A program made the translations under genes and the position numbers. A stretch of 64,000 bases of DNA from Diospyros lotus (Eukaryota > Streptophyta > Magnoliopsida > Ericales > Ebenaceae): NCBI RefSeq assembly GCF_014633365.1, contig NC_068338.1:50293716-50357715 (forward strand), read 5' to 3'. The notes beneath the pieces are model-generated. The model did no database searches and was not told where the DNA came from. It worked only from the letters and a program-made list of their open reading frames with translations. Positions 24,501 through 36,500 of the stretch are shown in pieces. Numbering within the stretch: position 1 is the first letter of the stretch; every line of letters starts with the position of its first letter.

Positions 24501-27500
24501 TGGGGATAAGAACTCTCTCAAGGAGGGGGGAATTATCATGACCCAAGGAGCATTAAAGGGGTAATATAGTAATAGGCTTATGATAATTGTTAGGAGATAT
24601 TTTATCAATTGGTTAGGAGCACATGAGTGAGTTGGGATAGTCTGTTATGCCTATATAAGGTTGCTGTAAACAGATGGGATGGCTCATGCTTGAATTGTTT
24701 AAATAAAACTCTGATTCTCTCTCTACAATTCTCCCTCTTGTTTCTTTCTACTGCTCTCCCTCATTTCTCTCTACATCCTTCCCCCATTTCTGTCCATTTT
24801 TTCCTCTCCAATGTTCTGTTTTTGATTTTATTCCATCAGATCCTTTTGATTGTCAATCCAATCCTAGGCTAAACCCTAGGTACATGACATACCCTCGTCC
24901 AAGAAACTGTGGGTACTCCCATTATCAATCAGGATCATCAAACTCCCCTCCTGAACCCTTCCTTCCACTTTAATAATTTTATTGTTTGCTTTAAGGGCGC
25001 GCAATGATATTTCTCCGTTGTCATCCGTTGCTATGTCTATCACTTCTTCTACTTGCTCTCCTTCTACTTCTTCATCCTTCCCTTCCAGCAAGAGCAATTG
25101 CCTCTTGCATTGGTGTCTTGGGAAATACCGGTCACCACATTTGAAACAGAGTCTTGCTTTCCTTCTTTGATCTATCAACCTCCCATTTTGTCCTGTTGAG
25201 GAATGAACAGGTGCAACGACTGTCATTCTCTTCTCTCCTGAATTCACCCTTACCATCTCCTTATTGTATCCCTTCACCACAGGTACTGTACGTCCTATAC
25301 CGACTCCCTTACTCTCCTGCCTTTGCTTTTTCATGACAACTTCTATCAAAACCTCCTGTAGCTTAGCATCCTTAGTAGCTTGTTCCACCGTCTTCGGTCG
25401 TAACATCTTGACCGTAGGCCTAAGATCCTCACTTAACCCACTCATGAAGCTGGAGACAAAGTAAGCTTCAGATAGGTGGTGGTTTAGGGTGACCATTATT
25501 ATCTTAACTCCTCAAATCGGGCCTGATAAGATTGTAGTCCTCTTTCTTGTTTGAGTTTATTGAATTCCTCCACCACGTCCATCCTATTTCTATCTCCAAA
25601 CCTTTCACACAATTTCTCAACAAACTCCTCCCATGGACATTCTCCTCTAGCCTGTGACCACCCTTGGTACCAGGCATCCCCCGCATTATTAAGGTAAGCA
25701 GCCGCCAATGCTACCCGACGCTCCTTTGGAACATTGTGCCAGTTAAACATCCGCTCACATCTCCTCACCCACCACCTGGGATTACTCCCCATCAAATAGG
25801 GGAATATCTAATTTGGGCATAGGGAATCTTGATTGATTAAATGTTACCAGTCTCTCTCGCCTTAGATCTATTCCCATATCCCCTTCTTCTCTTAGAGCAA
25901 CCTCAATTTTAGAGGGCCCGGCATTCCTATTCCTCACTCCTTGACCGGTTTTGTCCTTTCTCTAGGGGGAAAATTAGGGGATAAACTTATCTGATTTTGT
26001 CGTGTAAACATCACCATAAAATTCTGCAGTTGGTCCCTGATCTGAGCTCCAACTTCATCTCTAATTCCATCCAATCTTCTCTCTAAACCCCATAATGATG
26101 CGTCCATCTTCCGACCCATCGCCATGATCGCTTCATGATTGCAATTGGATCTAATCTCCAGCAATTCTACTCGAGCTTGCAAGTCAATCACCGTCGAATG
26201 AAATTGGTGCACTTGCGACTCCAAGTTCTTCATTCGAGTCCCTTCCGCCATTTTGTTTATTGAATTCCCTTGGCCCAGATTTGATCTAATATCAAATTGT
26301 CAGATCCTAAGAGATCTGACGAGAATTCTCTAGAATTTGTTGAAGAATTTTGGAGAATGGTAGAAACAGAGGGAGAAAGGAGAAGAAAATTGAGGAAGAG
26401 TTGAGAGAAATTGAGAGAGAGAGAGAGAGAAACAAAAATGAGAGGGAAATGCTAGAATGATTCAATTCAATATTCTCGATAGTTCCTTACATGTGCTCGG
26501 GTCCTTTATATAGGATCCCACAATTACATTTCTGCCACCCAGCTTATTTACATAGGTACCCTCTTCTAGAGTTATCTAACTGCCTTCCCTAACTGCCACA
26601 TGTGTATGCTAGGCCCACCCTTTACATGGTATATTCTACTTCTACATATTAGGACCGTGACAATTACACCCTGCATTACCAATTGTTAATTGATCAATTA
26701 TGGGTAATCAAGGAAGGGGCCTCACAGAAGATGTACACCTCAGCAACTTGGGCTGCATTCTGCCAATAAGAAGACTTGAGTTTGAGTTCCATTAAGTTAT
26801 GTATTAAAAGAAGATGGTGACAGGCTTAAAGACATGGTAAGGATTTATAATCACTAGTCATTGTATATGCTAGTGTTATTCTGTTCTGCCTGATTTTAAG
26901 GCATTTTATTTAATACAATTGTTTTCCCAATAACTCAATTCTCTACTCTCTCTCTCTCTCCCAATCTCTCCCAACCATAATTTTTTATGTTCACAAATAT
27001 ATGTGATGATATTGAGGAGGATGAACCCTAGACACTGGTCTTGGTTTGCATTTTTAGATTCTACCCTTGAGGATCTATTCTTCAACCCCAAGCATCCTGC
27101 GATGCTTCTCAGCATTTCCCCTAATCAGTGAAATATTTTATTTACAATAAGAAAAGAAGAGAACACGAAAGAAAGAAAAGATAGCAGAAAATTCAATATG
27201 TGGTATACCATATTTGACTTGTGAAAGCTTATGCATCTTGCCTATTTTGTTGTGGATTAAGAACACTGTGACAACTGCATTATTATTTTCTGTCTTCCAT
27301 CTATTAGCCCTTTAAGATGTCTTATGCATTCACATTACCTGGTCAACTTTTATTGGTAACCTGATATGTGCTTATTCTTGGTATTTATTTGCAGCTATGC
27401 TGTTGTAAATGTGGAAATTAAAAATCAAGGGGAAGATGCTTTTAAACCAGATGTATATGGGGATGTGATAATAGTAGAGCGCAGGATTTCTGACACGACC

Positions 27501-30500
27501 AGTTCTACTGTCTTAAAGAATTGTCAAGGTTTGCTTGAGATCCTCTCTCGGATTTAATGTGAAATGTTGGCTTGAGAGTCTTGTGGGTTTTCTTGACTGT
27601 CTCAGTCTCCTGTACTTCCTCAGCTGCCTCAAGTCTTGGTGTTTTCTGTGGCCTCCTCGGCTTTTAGGGGAATGGTTGTGATTGCTGAGTTTTTTCTTTA
27701 CAATTTCTCACATGAGCCCCTTAAATTTTTCCAACTTCATTGTGTCTAAAGCTTTCATACGCTGGGTTCCATATTTCTCTTTTGTGAGATGTTGTTGGAA
27801 ATGATGGCTTAAGATTCCTAGGGATGCATATGGTACTTCATGTGTTGCAAGAGGATAATGGCAAGCAGGAGTGATTAACATCAATTTACAGATGTTTTCT
27901 GGTCTATCCCACTGATGAAGCCTGGATATGGGCAAGGGCGTGTGTTGCTAATCTATTCGTTCATGAGAGGCACTCAGACAGTTGAAATTATGTTTTAAAG
28001 GAAAGGAGATTTCAGCAAAAGGGTTGATATAATTGTTTCGGCTTAAGCTTGACATGCAATGTTTAACATTTTTAACTTATAAAAGGTTCAAGAAAAGTTG
28101 GTGTAGCGGTGTACCTAGAAAGAAAGTACACCTGATCTAATGTCCTGTTGTTTTGTGGTTCACCATTACTGTATGCATCAGATTTTATACTGGACTTTTC
28201 TTCTTCTTTCCTTTGTTTTTTTCTTTTCTTTCTCTTCATGTGCCCGGAGGTGAGCCTTGCTAGCAATAATAAAGTTGCTCCTTTGTGACTGGAGGGCCAT
28301 GGGTTTGAGTTGTGGAAGCAATCTTTTTGTAAAGCAAGGTAAGGTTGTGTAGAAAGATTGTTCTCTCCTGACCCTTGCAAAGTGGGGAGCTATGTGCGTT
28401 GGGGACACCTTTTCTCTTCATGTGTCAATGATTTTGCAATGTTCTTTACTTTCTTGAACTTGACCATTGATTTTCTTTACGACCTAAAATATGGGGCTGT
28501 TGTAATTAAAATATTCTTGTTGCTAATGCAGCCAAAAAAAAAAAAAAATTCTTGTTGCTATAAAATCCCCCATGCACTTCAATTTCTTTTTAAAATTCTC
28601 AAATTTTCATGACTAGCTAAAGGCATTGAGATTCACTCTCTTTTCTTTTGCCGAGTTATTTGGCAGGAAGAAAGGTAGCTGGTCGCAAGGAGGATCTACG
28701 TGAGATTATAGAACATTTTAACGTAAGTTTTTTTTTTGCATAATAATTGTTTGCAGACTTCTGCTGTCCTTTTATTTGACTATAATAGGAACTACACTTG
28801 CGTGATTATATCTGTTTTTTGGGTAAATGACTTGGTGCATTGTTAGTTTAAATCCCGGGCTTTCAAACATAGTGCTTTACTGGTTCACTTGCCCACAAAC
28901 ATTGTTGAAACCCTCCTCTCACAAGTGTTTTGTACGATAATATTTGAGCTTGGAGCCCAGAAACACGCTTTACTTTTCACCTTAGTGTGGAGAATATTAT
29001 TGTCTTAACTGATCTGAGAAAATACTCCATATCCTTTCATCTTGTATTCCTTTAAAAGAGGATAACAGAAAACTCTTCATCGAAATGAGGAAGAAGATAA
29101 TAGAAAACTCTCCAGCAGATATAATACTTCCTTATTACTCAAAAGGTTCTTCTATTCCTTTATCTTCCCCCAAAGAATCCAACCAAGCCAAAATATGGCA
29201 CGTACCTAGCCTCATTCTGCACTTAATGGTACAACGTATCAGAGATTATCTTAAAGAAAACCTAGACACTTCACAAACGGTAAAATTAGTATTCAGTGCT
29301 CTCTCGCAATTGTACAGAGAATAAGGTGGAAGACATCGCACAGGCAACAAAAAATAATCAAAATCTTGTCTCTTAATCATGTTGTCTGTTGATAAATTTT
29401 TTTTCATGGACCACTCAACAAATAAAAACTACAACTTATGGCGGAGCTCAGAACCTGACAGCCATGACCAAGTCCAACCATCTCCACCTCTACAACAACC
29501 TTGTCATCAAAATTTCATTTTTAATTGACAACAAGAGATAGAACAGAGAGAAATGGAGACACAGAGGATGGAGGGAAAATTCAGATCTCATTCTATTCAA
29601 TTATGTGTCAGGTATATATATAACTGCTAGGTACAAGTTCTGTCAGCACCTAGGTACAAGTTCTATTAGTATCTATGTACAACACTAGCTGTATTCATAA
29701 CATCATCAACTGATTTCACTGGGTATTTGCCATCTGGGAAGATTGTCAACACCATAAAATATTGTACTTCTCCAGACTCTTTGATAGGGAAGACCAATTG
29801 CATAATATCCATATTCCACCTCATCTGATACCCTGCTAATTCTTCCAAGACGAATAGCTCAAAGCTGGTGGCCGGTAAGCTGCTGCTGCATTATGCTGCT
29901 TTTGCTGTATTTGTTAATTACAAAAGACACTGGGTATATTCTTGGAAAACCACTCCTTAAAGTGGGATCCTCTGTCAAAACCTAAATGAGTTAACTTACT
30001 CTTGGTTCCAAAATGCCTCTGACCTTTATTCTGGGCACCTTTTATGATCACCAAAGCTTAATTTGCTTGCCGTTGTCCATCACCAAACTAATATGAGGAG
30101 CAAACCAGTTAAAACTCTTAAAAAAGCACTACCATGATACATCTGGTTTTGTAAAATCCTGCTCTCTTCACCAGAAAACCCCCAAATCATTTGTGCGGCA
30201 GAACTTCATTTAACAATTTCCTGGCTTCTAACTCCGAACCTACCTTGCCTAATGGGGGACCATGTAGAGGAAGTCTTTACAACTTCTTAAGCTCCTTGTC
30301 AGAGTTGCTCTAGTAACTTGAAATATTAGGCAAACTGCCTGAAGTACTCCAGTAACAGTAATTGTTGCAACTTTTGACAATTCATGCTGTTTTCAGCTGC
30401 CTATCCTTTTTTTTCATCTGCACTTGGATGACTTAGAAGTTGTGCTGCAGCCAATTCCTTGATAGACTGAAAATGTGCAGTTGCAAGGATTTGGGTTGTG

Positions 30501-33500
30501 AATGCTCTGCCACTGAGAAATTTTTGAACTTGATCAAGCAAAGGAAGAACTTTGATGATCAAACACAGAGCTTGCAGGAGTCTATTCCCATCTTCCATCT
30601 GTTGTTCCTGAAATGTATTTGATCTTCATGCCTTGGTCCTTGTCCACTTTATTGAAGAATAGATACAAATTGGTGCCATTTTTTATCTGCTGAAAAAGAA
30701 GAGATCACTTTTTCTGCACTTATGAAAGTTATCTTCCTTGTTCATGTAAATATTATCTGGCTTTCTTGACTGATAATAGAATTTCAAAATCATAATCTTA
30801 GACCATTCTGCATTCGGAAATTGGGTTTGTATTCAGACTTTTAACTCAGTCCAAGGACTTATGGCAGTCTAGGTCTCCCTCTCTCCCCTCCGTCTTTCCA
30901 GGACTTGGTCCTTGTCTACTTTATTCAAGAATAGATTCAAGATTCTGCATATTTTATCCGCTGAAAAAGAAGATGTCTTTCCACAACTGTGAAAGTTTTC
31001 GTCTTCTTTCATGTAAAGATTATCTGGCATTTTAAATCGACATAGAATTTCAAACTCATAAAAATCTTAAATCATTTTGTATTTAAATTTTTAACTCCAT
31101 CCAAGGATTCATGGCTCTACCCCCCCACCACACACACACACACACACACATCCTACCAACAGAGAAACAATAAAGGATATGCACTTACATTAATGTAGCC
31201 ATCTCTCTCTCTCTCTCTCTCTCTCATAGATGTGTCTATTGGTTCCAATCTTAACATCTGTTTCTTCTTGGATATTTCTATTTATTTGAACTTGAAACCT
31301 TGCACTGAATAATGGAATTTTCTCAAGATGTTAGGCTTTATATTGTGCAGATTGATGTTGAGAATCCATGTGTCATAATGACTCAAGATAAAAGCAGAGA
31401 ATTTTTGCATTCTGGTAATGACAAAGATAAATTCAAGGTGAGACATTTGTGGTTTCAGTACTTTTGTTTAATGATTTCATGAATAAACCTGGGAGGCTAA
31501 TATGTGAAAGCTTAGGACCAACTTTCTTCCGTGCTTAGAACTATTCGAACTTTTGTACAGGCTTTTTGTTCTTGTGTTTTTCCTCCTCTGTTGTTTTGGA
31601 TAAGGGGTTCTTTCTTTGTGCTTTACTGATAATGTATTATCAGTTCTTTTTCAAGGCAACACTTCTCTATCAAGTGGATGAGCTTTTGAAGAGTATTAAG
31701 AGTCAACTGGTTGATGCAAATCAACTGGTTGATGAGCTGGAATCCTTAATACGACCGATACAGAAGGAACTCAATGAGTTGCAAATGAAGATTAAAAGTA
31801 TGGAGCATGTAGAAGAAATATCTCAGCAGGTACAACTATTAAAGAAGAAACTTGCGTGGTCATGGGTATATGACACGGACAGGCAGCTCCAGGAGCACAG
31901 GGTAAAGATTGAGACACTGAAAAGCCGTATACCTAAATGCCAAGCGAAGATTGATCGACAAATTGTGAGTAATAGGCATCTGAGCAATGCTAAGATTTGT
32001 CTTTATAATTTGACATTTGACTGACAGGTGTTTGTCTCAATGTGTTATGTTTCCTGTTTAGTTGTTTTCCTATAAGAATATTGTTGTAAGAGTGATATGA
32101 ATTCTAGACAATATAATTGGCTGTTGACAATGAGCTGGCTCAGGCTTACTTCTGCGGGGTCTGCCTTTCATTGAATTGAATTTTAGTCAGGGTCTCATTT
32201 CATTCCATCTATGCTAAGTGTACTAGTTCTTGTATTCAACGTAAAGTCAACTCTTTCATCCCCTATTGCTCCAGCACCTAAGGAATGAGATTAGCTTGAG
32301 TATGCACCTGATTGACTCTTAGTTACTGAAATTGCTGATGAATGATCTTCCTTATTTTAGGATGCAACTCGTATTCATCCTTCACGGCTTGAAGCCGGAT
32401 AGCTGAAGCTTAAGGGCTCTCAGAATTCCCTTTCAAGCTTTCCGAGTCACCCTAACGTAACGGCTAACAGAACTTGGCTAACTTCGATCAATTCCATGGC
32501 TTTCCCTCCTTGTGAGAGTTTCAGGAATGCAAGTCATCAATTATTTCCTTCTATTCTAGGCTTTAGGCCTGAAAGCCAAACAATAAGAATTGGCTCTGAA
32601 CGGAAGGAATTTAGGAATGCTACGACTGGGGAAACCTGCCTAGCAAAGCCAAGTGTGGAAAGACTACCTAAATAAGACTCCTTTTCGGTTGCTGCTCATA
32701 GTTTTGACCGAGGGAGGGTTCTAATGTCTAGAGAAGTCTTGAAAAAAGACTAGTAGGTGGAGGCTTTTGCAACCAAGGGTTCTGGAATGGGACATGGCAG
32801 ATCGCTATTGCAGGATTGTTTCAGTTGTTAGTTACGATAGTTGTTTGATTCAGTTGGCAGTTATTGGTTGTTAGTTGGTTAATGGGCTGTTTCCTGGTAG
32901 TTAGAGATAGTTGGAGAGATGGTCAGAGAATTCCCTTCAAAAGAGAACTCTCCTCTCTCCTGTAGAAGGTTCTGTATTCTATCTTCAAGGATATCAGAGA
33001 ACAAGTTTCAGTTTTCAAGGGGTTTCAAGACTAGAAGCTTCTGTTCCACACCTAACTAACAGGATTGACCTTATTCAGGAGCTTGAATGGACTTTGCAGG
33101 AAGCTCAGAATAGAGTGAAGAATTGGGATGATTACATAGAAGGGAATTGCATTTCAACAGAGGAGATTGGGTATGGCTAAAGACAACCCCATAGACATAA
33201 ACAGTCTCAGAGGTGGCAAAAATTGTGCAAATGATTCTATGGACCTTAGAAAATTCTACAGCAAATCGTGGTTGTTGCTTGCTAGTTGGAATTTTCAGAA
33301 AACAGTAGAATGCAACTTATTTTCTACAATTCCCAACTCAAGCCTTATAAAGGGACTAATCAACAAGCAATTTTCATTCCTCTTCCATTGATAAGTGAAT
33401 AATAAACCAGTTGTAACACCCTTAGCCATCCTTGAAAACAGGATATTGGTGACAAATTAAGTATTGGTGCAGTTGGAGGGTTTGCCCGTTGAAGAAGCTA

Positions 33501-36500
33501 CTTGGATGGAATACCAACAATTTATTCAAATTTTATCCTAATTTACCCCTTGAGGACAAGGTACATTTTAAAGGGCAGGGCAATGAGATGAATAGCTAAA
33601 ATTATTATAGCTGTTGACAACTGGAATAGGACATGTGGCAGTTAGCTATTGCTGATTGCTTCAGTTGTTGATTACAGCAATTCTTTGATTCAGTTGGTAG
33701 TTATTGGTTGTTTGGTTAGTGGGCTGTTAGCTGGTAGGTAGAGATAGTTGGAGAATTCCTTCAAATAGAGATATTTTTTTCCCCCTTTAAAAGCTATTGT
33801 ATTCTCTTCAGTGATATCAGAGATCCGCTCCACACTCCCTTCTCCCCCTCCTCATTTTCCAGGGCTGTTAACCGGCCAACAGAGAGTTTTTCTTGATAGA
33901 ACCTTAAACTTTTGAAGGTTCAGTCATAGAGCCCAATCAGTAAATTAGTTAATTTCACTTCTAGTCTCTAAGCATATACTCCTTGTGCTGAAGTAGCTTA
34001 AGATTTTTTTTTTAACATGTCCATTTGATAATTGGTATCCTATTGCCAATGATGACTGGCTTTGCCTTAATTATCTGGGTATGGACTAAGTACCTTTATG
34101 AATCTGTATTTGCATTGTAGAGGTTGGTTGGGTGTGTTTTTCCTGTCCTCTTTGTTTTAGTAGGCTGGTAGGGAGAGTGAGGAGAGGTGGGATTTTGGGA
34201 ACTGTTGTAGTAGGGAAATGGGAGAGTTGTTGCCAACAATGCCATGTGCCCATGGTGAAATATTTGGGAGGAACATACATTGATTTGGAGGAGTGAGAAT
34301 GCTAGTTATAGTTTATCCATTGAGCTCACTATTTTGGATTTTGGGAGTTTTTTCTCTTCAATGAAGATTCAATGCTTTTTTATCCGTAAACATGTGAAGC
34401 ATAAACCTGATATAGGTAGATGTTAAGTATATTCTGAGGAGGTTGGATGGATGTGCCGGTTTGTTTCTTTTCTGTTCTGGCAATGCTTTTTCTCACAGTA
34501 AGTAAGCCCTCTCTTCTGTGTATACCTAGCATGTAGTAGCAAGGCACACTTGACCTTTTAATGGAGTCTTCAAAGAGCTTAGTGATAGAACTCCCTCATT
34601 TTTTATTGTATTCCACAGTATGACAGTAGGAATTTTCTCTATTACAGTGAATTACAGTAGCAAAACTGAAACAATTACACCCCAAGGAAAAAATATGCTA
34701 ATTGGCCAATTCAAGAAGGCCTCTTCTCTCCCCGACAATCTCCAAATTTTCCACACCCTCTCTCTCTCCTCCTCCCTCCCCTTTTATACCTATTGCTCAT
34801 TCCGTTTCAGCCACGTGAATGAATATTCCTCTTTAACCAACTTCTCTTTTGCCCCTGAATCAATTTCCTTAGTTGCCCCTATTGTTCTCCTCCTTTTACG
34901 CCTTTGATAGGTGTGACTAACGGGAGTCCTAACAATACTCCCACCCACAAGTTTCACCTTGTTCTCTAGGTGAAATTTAGGAAACTGATGCAGAATCTAA
35001 TGATAGGGTTCCCAGGTGGCTTCTAGGGATGGCAACTGCTTCTATTGTATAAGAACCTTAAGGCTCCGTAGATTCTTTCCCCTGCTTGGCCTTACACCTA
35101 GCCGAAATTCTGGTTTCACCTTCATTTCCCACTCAGCTGTAACTGGTTGGGAAATTCAGTCGTTTCCCACACTGCTCCTTCCACTTTGTGAAGCTGGGAG
35201 ACATGGAATACAAGGTGGATTGCACAAGAAGGTGGTAGAGACAGCTTGTAGGCCACCTTTCTGATCCTTTTCTCCACTGCAAAAGGCCCGTAAAACTTAG
35301 GTGATAGCTTCTCATTCACCCAAGTAGCCAATGTCTTCTGCCTGTAGGGGCGAATTTTAACATAAACCAGATCACCCACCTTGAATTTCACATCCCTCCT
35401 TTTATCTACTGTTTCCTTCATCATTGCTTGTGCCCGCAATGGTTGGGACTACAATTCTTCCAAAAACAAAATCCCGCTCTAACAATTGCTGTTCAATTAT
35501 CGAAACAACAATGGTGCCCTTCTCGAACCTGAATAGTGGGGGAGGTTCACGCCCATAGACTATCTAGAACGGAGTCAATCTAGAAGAGACATGGAAGGAA
35601 GTGTTATACCAATATTCCGCCCATGGTAGCCAGCTGTACCATGCCTTAGGCTTGAAGGAGGAGAAGCAGCGAAGGTACGTCTCCAATGTGCGATTTAAGA
35701 CCTCTGTTTGGCGATCGGACTGAGGATGGTAGGATGTGCTTCTATTCAATTGAGTGCCTTGCAGCCTGAATAATTCTTCCCAAAAATAGCTAACAAAAAT
35801 TCTATCTCTATCAGAAACAATAGAATTTGGAACCCCATGTAACTGTACAATCTCCTTCACAAAAATCCCACAACACTTGTTGTTGTAAATGGGTGTCTTA
35901 AGGCAATAGAATGTCTGTATTTACTTAGTTGACCCACTACCACCAAGATAGTATCCATCCCTACCGACTTGGGTAACCCTTTGATGAAATCCATAGACAC
36001 ATCTTCCCAAACTTAACTAGGAATTGGAAGTGGCTGTAGCAACCCACCGGGTGATAGAACCTCATTTATTCTGCTGGCACACATGGCATTGCTGGACATA
36101 TTGCTGAATGTCCTGCTTCATCCCCACCCAATGCACATTGGCGGCTATCCTCTTATAAGTCTTGAGAAACCTGGAATGACCCCCAACTGGTCCATCATGC
36201 CTTTCCTTCAACATTAACGGAATTAAAGCAGACCCTTTAGGAAGATACAACTTGCTTTTGAATAGCAAATGGCCATCCACCAATGCAAAGTTGGGTTTGC
36301 TAGAAGGATTCATTTGTACTTCTCTAACAATTTGCTGGAGTGGCTCATCTCCTTCTGCCTCCTTTTTTAGTTGGTCTAGCTATAATATTCGGGGAATGGA
36401 GAGGGCTATTAACGTGGTAGGGGAATGGAGGCGTGAGAGAGCATCAGCTGCTCAGTTTTCCAATCCAGGATGATATTGAATCTCAAAATCGTGCCCCATC

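Larger units (their letters stand above)
22698..24889 (+). mobile_element. chimeric LTR retroelement segment nested in gypsy 1
   Basis: Plus-orientation segment with an LTR-like left end (from 22698, TGTCACGACCCC, TATAAATAGG near 22806) and a right LTR (24534-24889) preceded by the purine tract AAGGAGGGGGGAATTA. The two LTRs are only distantly alike, the flanks (ATGAG and TACCC) do not match, and several hundred codons of gypsy 1 are missing at the insertion point. The segment lacks any recognisable reverse transcriptase. Confidence 0.75.
18453..26662 (-). mobile_element. Ty3/gypsy chromovirus 1 with nested insertions
   Basis: Two LTRs in the minus orientation (TGTCACG...CTGACA when read on that strand) are flanked by the 5-bp duplication ATTAC (18448-18452 and 26663-26667). 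The purine tract CCGGGGGGAACTT abuts the 3' LTR. A worn initiator-Met tRNA site (TTTGATATTAGATC) abuts the 5' LTR. Gag, protease, reverse transcriptase, RNase H, integrase and chromodomain fragments follow in gypsy order. A hAT element, a solo LTR and a chimeric LTR segment are inserted, and the protease/RT junction is deleted. Confidence 0.93.
12913..27394 (+). other. SMC6 intron 2 (14.5 kb, transposon-filled)
   Basis: Donor AG|GTTCGT at 12913, acceptor TTATTTGCAG ending 27394. The native sequence appears limited to about 12913-13051, 17307-18452 and 26663-27394. The rest is a hAT element and a gypsy element with three further insertions. The native segments show no coding potential. Confidence 0.85.
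28723..31350 (+). other. SMC6 intron 4, with old repeat debris
   Basis: 2.6 kb. About 29400-30600 is mixed, repeat-like and has no clean open frame; a minus-strand LTR-like patch (AGGTACAAGTTCT repeated) lies near 29630-29670. The 3' part carries an imperfect duplication and two microsatellites, listed separately. Confidence 0.55.

Noticed and set aside
24627..24872. 81-residue ORF
   Set aside because: Falls inside the CT-rich leader of an LTR.
29085..29324. 79-residue ORF in SMC6 intron 4
   Set aside because: No recognisable domain, codon bias or splice context; treated as chance.
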